Of a stretch of DNA of 24,088 nucleotides, positions 1 through 9,500 are shown piece after piece; positions within the stretch are counted from its first letter, which is position 1, and each line of letters opens with the position of its first letter. The notes beneath the pieces were generated by a model. That model saw only the letters and a program-made list of their open reading frames with translations, ran no database searches and was not told the DNA's origin. The translations under genes and the position numbers were made by a program. This DNA is from Saccoglossus kowalevskii (Eukaryota > Hemichordata > Enteropneusta > Harrimaniidae). The DNA lies in assembly GCF_000003605.2 (NCBI RefSeq), contig NW_003139318.1:497081-521168 (forward strand), given 5' to 3'.

Positions 1-41
1 AAAACCAGGTAAAATTATATATATTTAATTATTATCAACAG

Positions 42-793
42 GTCCACTACAATTTTCACTGAAAGAGCTCTACGTATCTGTTGTCAGCAGCCTGATAGTA
101 TTACCACCAAGTATCTTGCTGGTACAACTGTTCCGAAAGAGCCGGGCCAAGCACAGCTTGGAAATTTCGCCACAATCACAAACCATCAAGAAAACGAGTC
201 CTCCAAAGGAAGCGAACCTGAAGGAAGAGGAATTGGCAGCCAAGAAATATATTAAAAGTAGTGCGAGCACCGATAATCTCGTCGAGAAAGAAAAGTGGGG
301 ACTGTTCAAAGCAACCAAAGATAAAAAGAGACCCCTGTCTGCTTTCCACATTGTAATAGATGACGAGTCTGGCAATAAACGTGGTGCATGTGAGGATTGG
401 GATAGTGACTACGGATCAACTGCAGACTTCGAATTCGATAGGGGCACATCAAGCCCTCGCCGCCCAGCTTCTCCTTTAGATAGCAGCTGGAACTGGTCAT
501 CGTCAAAACGCATGAATGATCCTTTGATGCCGAGATCACGACCGTCCAGCGCTGATAGCGAAGCGAAGAAACCAGATACAAAGAAAAAGGATGGGAAAGA
601 CGCGAAGAAGCCGTTCATGTTGCCCCATTGGTGTGTTTATTTTGCCTGGCTTCTGATGTTTCTCTCCAGTGCTGGCTCAGCTTTTTTCACCGTCTTGTAT
701 AGCATGGAATGGGGAAACGAGAAGTCTATTCAATGGCTCATCACGTTCTTTCTTTCATTCTTCGAATCGCTCATCCTTGTGCAGCCAATCAAG
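42..793 (+). CDS. Polycystin exon 1 of window: TM2, cytosolic loop, TM3 and TM4
   Basis: An AG at 40-41 precedes the exon, and the frame is closed upstream by TAA at 26-28. The first two bases finish a split codon, so the exon begins in phase 1. It encodes the post-PLAT segment KELYVSVVSSLIVLPPSILL, then a long polar loop rich in Ser, Lys and Asp, then LPHWCVYFAWLLMFLSSAGS and the WLITFFLSFFESLILVQPIK motif. That last motif is highly characteristic of the polycystin-1 family. The exon ends in phase 0 at AAG followed by GTAATG. The loop (about residues 31-190) is low-complexity and probably fast-evolving. Confidence 0.9.
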
Positions 794-3700
794 GTAATGC
801 TACTCATATACATATATCCCATAGTCCAATGTAGTGACGTTATTGTATAGGTGCGCCCCTCCTAATCAAACAGCTTGCATCCGCCCCTGTATGTAAGATG
901 TATGGTAACGAATCGCAACATAACAGAGATCTCACCAGCCCAAAAGTAGTGTTGGATGATCGTGCATAATAATTAGCATGCATGAATACTATTACAATAA
1001 TGAACGACCCACGGCGCCATATTGGATTATAGATAGTGTGTGCAAACTATTGAGCATATATAGCATGTGTTGGTGTTAATCCGCGGGTAAGTATCCCTTC
1101 CCGGATTAATGTGCTTTTCATTTTATGTCAGAAGTTGCATGGTTTTGCGTTACCGAATTTAATCCCAAAATTTCATGTAGGCTCATGCCAATGCGATAAA
1201 GACATATGGTAAATTAACATTCACAGACTAGTGGGTAGCAATGCTTGGCAAACAGCTGGAGAGCACTGGAAATAGACTGAAGCACTGCATCCCTCTATAG
1301 TCTGGTAGAATGTAGCATTGTCGTAATGAAATGACCAAATATGGACAATAATATGTTCTATTGAATATACTGTAAAACATGTCTTTTAACTAGCATGTTA
1401 TTTTAGCTGATTTAGCTAATCTGTAATTTCGCTAATTCAAGATGTCACTAATTTAAAATAAAGTATAATCTCACAATGAGATTGTTGACATTTTAGCTAA
1501 ATTATATATATAATAAGATTCAGTTAATTCATGCATGCATGGAGTCAAGTTTGCTAAAATGGCATGTAGCTATTTAAACATTTTTTACAGTAGTTCAGTT
1601 CACATTACACATAAACAATCCAGAAATTAAGAAATTATTTTACAAAAGGTAAAACGTGTGTAGGTATGTGTTATGTACTGCCATGTCCAGAGCTAATTGT
1701 TCCAATGACAGTTTACTGCATTCGAAATAACGTATCCTTCCTTTCTAGGTAATTTTCTTAGCATTGTTTGTTGCCCTTATATGGAAGAAACCGGAAGAGC
1801 TCGAAGGTGACGTTGAAGATAACCAGCTGAAACCGGATGAACAATGGTTGACAGATGTATCTGCATATGAAGGTATGTGAGATAAGATCATTGGCACTGT
1901 ATGCGTTTCGGTGTCCCGTGATGTTTTTACCATGCGTCATATTCTGGTCTTATTATACAATTTAACTTCCCATAAACGGCCATGTGCAATTTATACTAAA
2001 TAGACGTAACAACTTTTATGCATAAAACCAATAAGTCTAGTACCCAACATTTTACAATAAAGCAATTTGTCTAGTTTTTAAAATCATCATCATCAACACA
2101 GTATTGTTAGTCCTGAAATAAAGTTTTACACTGGCATAAAAATGATTGGCTATATTAGAATAATTGACAAAGCTGACTGCTCACTGCTCACTCTAAATAT
2201 GTCAGTCTGTCATTTCAATATCTGTTGGTTTTCAATCATAAACATAAGTCTTGCTTAATCTAGTATTATATTAAATAAATAAAACATTGTGACATATAAA
2301 ACTTTCAACTTTTCATCCATGGTCTAAATTCACCTATACATGTACATCATTCATTTTAATAGTTTCAACAATAAATCCATGACTGATCCGAGCGTTTGAG
2401 AATTATTTAAAGGCACGATAACAATTAAATAAGACACAGCGTCATTGTTATTGAGATTTTGAATTTATGTGTAGGAATCGTTCCTGTCGACGACGGCATG
2501 GAAGAGATGGAATCACCCCTAAGCCCAGAGGAAATGGAAAAAGCACGCCGCAAACGGTTCAAGGAGGTGAAGATGAAGGGTGTGCTAAAAGAAATGTTTG
2601 TCTATGGCACGTACATCATTATATTGTTGTTGATAGCATACGGTGCACGTGATATGAAATCAAGATACGAATACTTGGAGATGGATAATTTATTTTTTCA
2701 AACGTCGCTGATGGGAAAGGTGAGAATAGTAATTAATTTTAATGATAATTTGCAACAAATATTCTGAATAGCTGTTCAAACCTTATTTGATATGTATATT
2801 TAAAAATATGTTAATTATTAACCACACTGCATACAATTTCATTACCGTTTACTAAGACTGATATGTTGGTATATTTCACACGAATCAGGGCGTTTAAACG
2901 CAACGAGCCCTCCCTATTGTTTGATTTTGGGTATTCAACACTTTGTGTCAACTGTTGGTCGTCAGTTGTGTGAACAATAGTTTAGGGATTGGACACAACG
3001 AAAACTATTCTATACTACGTTTATTATTGGACATTACATCTCTCATTTTTCTATCCAAAGATTGATAATGGATTCGGCAGTTACCTTGAATACATTCGTG
3101 GTGCGGTTATTCCCTCCCTGTATGCTGACACAACCTACAATGGAGATAGAATTCACTGGAGACAACGGCGTTATCTTGCTAATCACATTACATATCGCAT
3201 TGGTCCTGCACGATTGCGTCAATTAAGAGTCAGGCCAGGTAAGTATGTCAATAGATTTATCACAGACGCATACAACATTCATTAGTACTGGATATGAATT
3301 TGAATTCCAGGAGAGGCATTTAATGTAACATGTGTCAATGTTGTTGTCAGAAATCACTTGTGTAATTAAATAAGGGAACCAAATCGGTCATTATGAAATA
3401 CCCTACAAGTGTACTCTGAAAAAGTGTGCGCCACAAATGTTCTTGACCATAGAATAATGAAACATGGAATGGACTCTGTCACATCATACATGTGTGCAGT
3501 GTTCAATCTGTACTCAAGTGGATAGTTTCATATGTTGAATAAATAAAAATATTTACAATTACCTCTCGCACAGTAGTGAACTAACACAGACAGTAACTGT
3601 GTCATTCTAGAACTATGCGATGCACCACCATTGATGGATGAATACGTAAAACAGTGTGAGGTTGACTATGATGTCAAGAAAACCGAAGATCGGGGACTGT

Positions 3701-6700
3701 ATGGGGCTTCGTGGAGCCCAATCAATGAATCTTTCACCGAACCGGACAACCCTTATGCTCTTCCATGGTTGTTTGCAACAGCTGAGGAACTCGATGGCGT
3801 GTCGTTATATGGACAGATCGCATGGTACAGTGGTGGGGGCTACACAGCAGAGTTAGGATCTACCATAGAGAAAGCATATAGCATGGTAGACTACCTGGAA
3901 TCCACTCACTGGATGGATATCCGTACCCGAGCGGTGATTCTTGAATTGACTGTGTATAACGCACAGACTGATCTATTCAGGTGATTTATTTGATTTGATT
4001 GTTTTTGACCATACGTGGTTGAGTTCAATTATCAAGCCAGTAAATATTTATAGTCAAAATTTGTGTTTCAGGTTTCGGAAATGTAATGATTTGGGCGATG
4101 TTTAATCAAATCCGATGGTACATATATGTGCCGTCAAATGGTGTCCCATTTTAAGCTCTCAGTAAAATACTCGAAACTGCTGAAAAGCACTTGTTATCTC
4201 TGGTGTTAAAATCAATCATACCATTCATAACCTAAGTCGATGAGTATATATAGACCGAGAAGAAATGTATAGGTCTTGAAAATCGTCTGAAGGGCTGTCT
4301 GAAAAAAAAGTACGGGTGTGAAGGTGGCGGTGCAGTCCCGTCATTGTTACAGTATCAATTGTCACGAAGTTCAAATAATCGTCCAAATACCATATCCTAA
4401 TTTTTATTATGCAATACATTGTTTATGTGGTCTTGTGCATACTACCCATGACTGTTCCTACCTACAGGTAATTTGAATCTCTATTTATTTTTGTCCAATA
4501 GCATGGTGACTCTAATATCCGAATTTCCATCTGTTGGGGGCGGTGTAGCAATGAAGAAAATCGAAGTCATCAGATTATATCCGTATGGAGGAACATTCCC
4601 CGAATTTCTTATGGCGTGTGACGTCATCTTTATTTGTTATATTATCTTCTTCATAGTGGAGGAGGTTCGTCAAATAAAGAAGGAAAAGAAAAAGTATTTT
4701 AAAGATTACTGGAACTACCTTGAGGTATGTTCAATCCATCGAATGACACAATCGACTTCCGACACCTTCCGCAAAATAAACACTGGTGAATTAAATTGTT
4801 TTTAAAAAAATATGGACAAATTATTACAAATCGTTGCACCAATTGTTTGGCGAGAACAATTATCGTGCAAAGAGTTAAAAGGCGGTGGTCGTCGCGCTGC
4901 GCATGTGCGACATTTGTGTTGATAAACATTGATTTTCCCACAATCCAATGCGCTCTTCTAATGGAAATCACAAGTTTGTGGTTTGATCTGAGCGCGACTT
5001 GCGCTAATTACCGCTGGTGACTCCTTCGATGCCTTCCAATAACCTAAAACTACCTAATTAAAGCTTGATAACGTCTTAATTTGTACTCGTTGATCTGCGA
5101 AACAAAGTCGCCATCTCTGTTTATATGAGACCCATACATCTCACGCATTCGTGGCGCGACGACGACTACCGCCCTTTAAATGTAATCTATTGTTTAGACT
5201 GTCGTACATTCAAACCACATCTTTGATTTGTGTGCATCTTTGTTCAATATACAATGACAGAAGTAATACAGCCTAATATATTGTGTTGTAAGGATGGAGT
5301 TCATTTTTACTATTTTTCTGAATGTATTTCGACTATTTATATTATATTATATTATGTATATATTCGCTCATTATATTTATTTACCTTTCTAAAGTGTCTG
5401 CCAACTAACATGTGGAAGAGTTTATCAGACTTTTCAAAACTGTCAAATTCTAGTGTATAGAATGAAGCTTGGGGATCGCTGCCACATGTGTTAAAAATTC
5501 ATCCAGCTGATAAACGACAAACATATAATTTTACTGGTAAAAAAGGCTGTTCACTATTGAATAGTGAATCTGGCTATTCGATAAACTTGTACCCTAATTT
5601 ACCATACGTGGTATCATACATGCGTCTTTATTCTTTCATAGATTACAATAATCATCCTAGCTCTCATCGGTATATCTATGTTCATATACAAAATACCTAC
5701 TCGTGATATCGCTGTTAACAGTCTTCATGTTGAGGAAACAGGAGGTGAGACATGTTCATTCTTCTCGTTTATCTAATACAATTCACAGTTTAGACTTGAG
5801 GAATATAGTGCACTAACGCCAAACGCACATCGATGTTTGTGTAAAGTTTCTAAACGTGTGTGCTTATTTCTATTACTTTTCATTAATTTCAGGAAAAAGA
5901 GCTTTCCTCAATCTCCAGTCCACTGCCATATATGAAGAAATCTACAACTTGGTTCTGGCTAGCCTTGTATTTTGCTCCATATTGAAGTTTATGAAACTGA
6001 TGCGTCTGAACCACCACATTGCTCTGATGATTGGTACTCTGGGCGCAGCTCGCAGAGACCTGGCCAACTTCTGCATAGTGTTTGGCGTGACATTCATAGC
6101 ATTCGGACAGTCAGGATTCCTACTCTTCAGTGGGCTGTTATTATCTTACAGCACGTTCATTTCAACAATTGAGACCTTACTGTCGACGCTACTCGGTGCA
6201 TTTAACTATTCTGAACTGGTCGCCGCTCAACCGATACTCGGTCCAATATTTTTCTTCACGTTTATCATGATGTCGATGATGATTCTGTTGAATCTATTCG
6301 TGACTGCCGTTATGCTGGCATACTCAGTGGTACAGGCAGATAAGTCGAAGATGAGTCATGATTATGAAATTGTGGATTTCATCTGGGACAATATCAAAGA
6401 GATTGTTGGCCTTGACAGTTCGGCACAGGAACCTGAAGAAGAACCTCTACCACCAGGTGATTATTAATTTGGGGAAAGAAGGGAGACGCAAAACCATCAC
6501 TTCGTCTAGACAGTCAAGGATGTTTTGGCGTTCACATGGAGTCTTTAATTTAATGATATTAAATCTCACAAAATTTTAAAATATTAAGTATTTGTGCAGT
6601 AGTTTGTCTGACTTAAGCACTACCGGTTATCACCAGACAACCGCTTGTGGCACTAATCAATCAATCAATCAATCAATCAATAATAATAATAATAATGAGA

Positions 6701-8346
6701 GAATGGTATAATAATAGAAATAATTATATATGCATCTGTAATACTGTAATACTTCACATCCCCGTCAACATTTTAGTTGATTTTTCTATAATCAAAAAAC
6801 AGATCTTGATATTATAATAATCATATCAAGATCATTCACATTTGTTGAATTATTTTGTGAAAGCTGACATTACTTTTTACGATTTCCCTTGATATTGCAT
6901 GATTATCATGTTATGAAATAATATACATTTAACCATAATTTTCATTTGTATTTAATAGATGAAGATGACGATGCTGCTGACGATAATGAAGATGAAAGCG
7001 ATCTGTCACCGAGAAGTGAGGCTGCCTTATGCCCAGACAATACCACTACACCACGAACTAAAAGCATTGCTTCATTGCGCCATAAATCACCCAAGAAGAA
7101 AAAACAAGAACACTCGTCAAAGAGGAAAAGAAGAGGACGACATGGTCGAAGATACCAACAGTTGATTTTCACCACCGAATTGGACAAAGAAAAAAACAAA
7201 GAAAACGACTGTGCTTGGTCTATGGGATCGGTTGTAGAATCACTTGAGAATCGCGTTGATATACTATCCGACTTTGTATCTGATTTTGACTACGACGATA
7301 ACAAGAAAGCAAACAGGTAGGATGTTGTAATCACTTAAACAAACCTCTTTCTCGTACTTGGTCCAAAATTTGATTGTCGAATTAAAGAATGGTTTGGCAT
7401 ATTACAGCTGTTTGTTATTTTGTTCTCTTGTAAGCGTGGAATTCATCACTTAGTATACTGTAAAATACTTTATTTTAGCTGGAATTAATTTTCGCTGAAA
7501 AGGCTTTTTGTTGAATGTAAAATATAGGAATACAAGTATATTCGCTGGATTTTATTTTCACTGGATAATTCCTTTAGCAAAAATAGCGAAAATTAATTCC
7601 AAGCAAAAATAAAATATTTTACAGTATTTAAATATATATTTGCTCAGTTTTACTAAAACATCTTTTTGTCATATCTCATGATTTTTTTCACGCAAATGTG
7701 TGGGTCTTACATCACTTGTCGACTTTTAAAATGTGATACATTACTATGCTGATATATAAACATGATAAATAAATGAATAAATATAATTATCATTTTTATT
7801 TTGTTCAGACCATATACAGGTGTTATGAATAGCTCATACGACAAAGTCACGCAGAAAAGTCACGTGATAGATTCCGGCGGTGGAATGTTGGTTCATTTAC
7901 CACAGTTGAAAGTCATACCTCAAATTGTCCACGTGGCATCAGACAGTAATGAAATGTCAGAGGCGCGTGATGCTGAAGCACATGGGCATAGCAAGAAGGA
8001 ACGTGAACAACACAGACGAGGAACAAAGGTAAAGAGAGCCGGCACTGAATCGCATGGAGCGAAACGCCACCAAGGAGGCCATTTGGGTCCGTGGCATATT
8101 AGCGGGAATGATGTCAACGATGACCATGACAGGTTGGCTCCTGATATGTGGACGGATCATAAACACATAGACAGCAGGGATTATGTTCGACACAAGGAAC
8201 CCGACACTAGAGCACCCTGTGGAGTGACAGACAGCAACGAACAGTCGATATATGACGCGGGTCAACAATTACGTATTCATCTTCCCCAAACTAGACACTT
8301 ACCCAGTCGACTGCCGCCACTACCCGGCAGAACAAAACCACACTAA
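42..8346 (+). CDS. Polycystin-1 family protein (PKD1/PKD1-like), 3' part of gene, 10 exons
   Basis: Joined exons 42-793, 1749-1872, 2475-2719, 3061-3238, 3611-3980, 4502-4724, 5642-5744, 5893-6456, 6959-7316 and 7809-8346 read through without a stop and encode 1150 residues. All introns are GT-AG and phases match. In residues of this partial protein: TM2 about 9-30, a Ser/Lys-rich cytosolic loop 31-190, TM3 196-219, TM4 229-246, TM5 251-262, S1 332-350, TOP domain about 355-590 with a C435/C448 pair, S2 591-611, S3 629-648, S4 683-703, S5 721-743, pore about 760-770 and S6 779-811. These ten segments fit an 11-TM polycystin-1 lacking only TM1, so PLAT, GAIN and ectodomain lie upstream. Family knowledge: such proteins pair with polycystin-2 subunits in cilia or sperm as mechano- or chemosensory cation channels. 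The paralogue is not resolved. The weak C-terminal coiled coil favours a PKD1-like tail. Confidence 0.93.
794..1748 (+). other. Polycystin intron 1 of window, with a MITE
   Basis: This 955-bp GT-AG intron holds the palindromic element at 1370-1590. It also has a small hairpin-forming pair, TTAATCCG at 1077-1084 and CGGATTAA at 1102-1109. No coding sequence is seen. Confidence 0.8.
1368..1592. mobile_element. TA-flanked palindromic MITE, subfamily B (intronic)
   Basis: The element spans 1370-1590 and is flanked by TA at 1368-1369 and 1591-1592. The left end CTGTAAAACATG and right end ATTTTTTACAG are inverted repeats. They extend imperfectly for about 40 bp, with GTTATTTTAGC on the left and GCTAAAATGGC on the right. 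The interior has no open frame. The TA duplication and the lack of coding capacity fit a Tc1/mariner-type non-autonomous element, though the termini do not let me assign a named family. Its ends match the copies at 7458-7624 and 20116-20314, but its core differs. Confidence 0.75.
1749..1872 (+). CDS. Polycystin exon 2 of window: TM5 and short loop
   Basis: The acceptor is CTTTCTAG. The exon starts in phase 0 with VIFLALFVALIW, which continues QPIK of the previous exon into the conserved QP-K-V-hydrophobic TM5 motif. An acidic cytosolic stretch follows. The donor is G|GTATGTG and the exon ends in phase 1. Confidence 0.9.
2475..2719 (+). CDS. Polycystin exon 3 of window: S1 segment
   Basis: The acceptor is ATGTGTAG, and the split Gly codon is restored across the junction. 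The exon encodes an amphipathic basic helix (EEMEKARRKRFKEVKMKGVL), then the S1 membrane segment MFVYGTYIIILLLIAYGARD, then the start of the extracellular domain. The donor GAAAG|GTGAGA is strong and the exon ends in phase 0. Confidence 0.9.
3061..3238 (+). CDS. Polycystin exon 4 of window: first part of TOP domain
   Basis: The acceptor is CTATCCAAAG and the start is in phase 0. The exon encodes GSYLEYIRGAVIPSLY and then YRIGPARLRQLRVRP. The family pattern is W/F-x-W-L-x(n)-L-P-x-L-Y followed by R-x-R-Q-L-R-V, so this is the beginning of the polycystin extracellular domain. The donor CCAG|GTAAGT leaves phase 1. Confidence 0.9.
3611..3980 (+). CDS. Polycystin exon 5 of window: TOP domain core
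   Basis: The acceptor is CATTCTAG. The exon encodes two cysteines 13 residues apart (C435 and C448), the same spacing as the C331-C344 pair I recall for human polycystin-2. It continues with YGASWSP and the motif WYSGGGYTAELG, then WMDIRTRAVILELTVYNAQ, the standard late TOP-domain strand. The donor is TTCAG|GTGATT and the exon ends in phase 2. Confidence 0.92.
4502..4724 (+). CDS. Polycystin exon 6 of window: end of TOP domain and S2
   Basis: I place the acceptor at CCAATAG (AG at 4500-4501). Together with the phase 2 exon before it, this gives the codon AGC and the family motif LFSMVTLISEFPSVGGG. The upstream AG at 4466-4467 would give an in-frame stop. The exon then encodes S2 (FLMACDVIFICYIIFFIVEE) and a Lys-rich linker ending YWNYLE. 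The donor is GAG|GTATGT, in phase 0. Confidence 0.88.
4725..5641 (+). other. Polycystin intron 6 of window
   Basis: This 917-bp GT-AG intron has a patch at about 4870-5180 that is visibly richer in CpG than the surrounding introns (for example GTCGTCGCGCTGCGCATG). I see no open frame with family features and no clear repeat boundaries. The patch could be an old insertion or an internal regulatory element; neither is shown. Confidence 0.6.
5642..5744 (+). CDS. Polycystin exon 7 of window: S3
   Basis: The acceptor is TTTCATAG and the start is in phase 0. The exon continues YWNYLE into ITIIILALIGISMFIYKIPT, the S3 helix of the voltage-sensor-like domain. The short extracellular loop ends with a phase 1 donor, GGAG|GTGAGA. 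At 103 bp this is the shortest exon here. Confidence 0.87.
5893..6456 (+). CDS. Polycystin exon 8 of window: S4-S6 and pore
   Basis: The acceptor is AATTTCAG. The exon encodes the S4-like helix (LVFCSILKFMKLMRLNHHIA), S5 (ANFCIVFGVTFIAFGQSGFL), the pore helix ending LLGAFNYSE, and S6 beginning ILGPIFFFTFIMMSMMILLN. The filter position of polycystin-2 (Leu-Gly-Asp) reads Leu-Gly-Ala here (A767). The exon ends in the acidic linker after S6 with CCAG|GTGATT, in phase 1. Confidence 0.93.
6655..6697. repeat. Compound microsatellite (AATC)n-(AAT)n
   Basis: About six AATC units are followed by about six AAT units, ending just before GAGAGAATGG. It lies in the intron between polycystin exons 8 and 9 and is likely polymorphic in length. 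Confidence 0.9.
6959..7316 (+). CDS. Polycystin exon 9 of window: acidic, basic and coiled-coil tail
   Basis: The acceptor is TTTAATAG. Three blocks are visible: an Asp/Glu run (residues about 853-870), a strongly basic block (about 895-920) containing KKKKQ and KRKRRGRHGRR, and a short amphipathic segment WSMGSVVESLENRVDILSDF (939-958). The last block looks like the weak heptad pattern of the polycystin-1 C-terminal coiled coil. The basic block could be a nuclear localisation or membrane-binding signal; that is inference. The donor is AACAG|GTAGGA, in phase 2. Confidence 0.82.
7456..7626. mobile_element. TA-flanked palindromic MITE, subfamily A copy 1 (intronic)
   Basis: The element at 7458-7624 (167 bp) is flanked by TA on both sides. 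It starts CTGTAAAATACTTTATTTTA and ends AAAATAAAATATTTTACAG, an inverted repeat covering most of its length. Positions 7483-7510 are identical (28 bases) to 20141-20168 in copy 3. It is about 32 bp shorter than copy 3 because part of the left interior is missing. It sits in the last polycystin intron and contains AATAAA at 7608-7613 on the + strand. Confidence 0.85.
7809..8346 (+). CDS. Polycystin exon 10 of window: terminal His/Arg-rich tail and stop
   Basis: The acceptor is TTTTGTTCAG, and the split Arg codon is restored. The exon encodes a low-complexity tail rich in His, Arg, Asp and Gly with no domain I recognise. It ends with LPSRLPPLPGRTKPH and then TAA. The stretch RLPPLP (residues 1139-1144) matches the R-x-L-P-P-L-P type core of class I SH3 ligands. 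The frame stays open from the acceptor to the stop, and the splice phase agrees with exon 9, which supports this as the true last exon. Confidence 0.78.
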
Positions 8347-9500
8347 AGTAAAGTGCTAATCACTTTGTCAGTGGGAGTTATCACATACGAGTGAAAACAG
8401 ATCGACAACCAACGATTATATATATGTGTGTGTATTTATTAACCATTTTCAGTTCATGTTCATGTTAAAAGTGGCATCGGTCATTAGGGCTATGAAGGTG
8501 TAAATATTGGCAATGATGTTAAAATAGAACAGCAACAAACTTTCGTGTCTTGCTTACCCTGCTGGCGGGGACGTGTGAAAGTATGTAATATTCAGCAATT
8601 GTATAGAGTTACTGATGTTTTCTTCTTTTTTTGGAAAAATAAAAATAGGCGATTCAACATAGCAAAAATGTGAAATAACTATTGTGAAAATGCAATCTAC
8701 GTCAGCCCCGTTTTTTCACAATCACGACTATTCTACCGTCTGTTACGTATAATGTATCGTTTTAACTATTTTGGAAAAAAAAACAAGAATACTTTTACGA
8801 ATGTCTGTCAGTTGTACTGTGTTAGTTAGGTTACGTACACAAACACAATACACATTCTAAAGAAAGTAAATGAGTCATGTGAAGGGTAGAACATGATTTG
8901 TTACAAACTAGAATGAACAAGATGGCGGATTTGATGATGTACTCTGACGAAAATGCCACATGCACTGATAGCTGCAAAAAGTCTATTCCACGAGAACATA
9001 ATGTTTATCAATATTCATAGTCGCGATAGAATAAAACGTATTGTACTTGTAAGATGTAACAAGAAATTGAAAGTCGATGAAACTTGTACAAAAGTTATCT
9101 AGTTCTGAGAACCGATAATTGTCTAACGAAATATCGCACTCATATTTAAGTAAATGAATCACCGTTGAGTTTTCATTATTAGAGTACTACAAACAAACAA
9201 ACAAATCGACAAAAGAAACTTGTTACTAGAATATTTCAACATCCCATGACATGATAACATACTATTAGGACGACTACATTAAGACTGGGATATTTACACG
9301 AGAGATTTTTTTTTAATTTAAATCAGTAACACTTACAATTTTTTAATAAATATTTATTGCGATACGATGTTGCACGCATCCATTTCGCAATTACGTCACA
9401 TTTTTCCTATGTTCCAATGTTCGCTTATTTTAGTAGAATAAACAAACATTTCAACTGGGGGCCAGTCTAGACAACATTCAGTCAATGTGATGACTCTCAC
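8347..9500 (+). other. 3' flank / probable 3' UTR of the polycystin gene
   Basis: No open frame of note follows the stop. AATAAA hexamers occur at 8638-8643, 9030-9035, 9345-9350 and 9437-9442, and any of them could serve as the poly(A) signal. Sequence alone does not say which is used. A short (TA)n/(TG)n tract lies near 8417-8435. Confidence 0.45.

Noticed and set aside
1-41. CCAG|GT at 5-10 as the donor of an upstream polycystin exon
   Set aside because: The intron would be only 33 bp. The sequence is AT-rich with no coding signal in frame, so it is more simply intron.
4466-4501. Acceptor at CCTACAG (4461-4467) for polycystin exon 6
   Set aside because: With the phase 2 exon before it, this gives an immediate TAA. 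The downstream AG at 4500-4501 restores the conserved motif and frame.
4870-5040. tRNA or tRNA-derived SINE in the polycystin intron
   Set aside because: No convincing A and B box pair or cloverleaf could be drawn.
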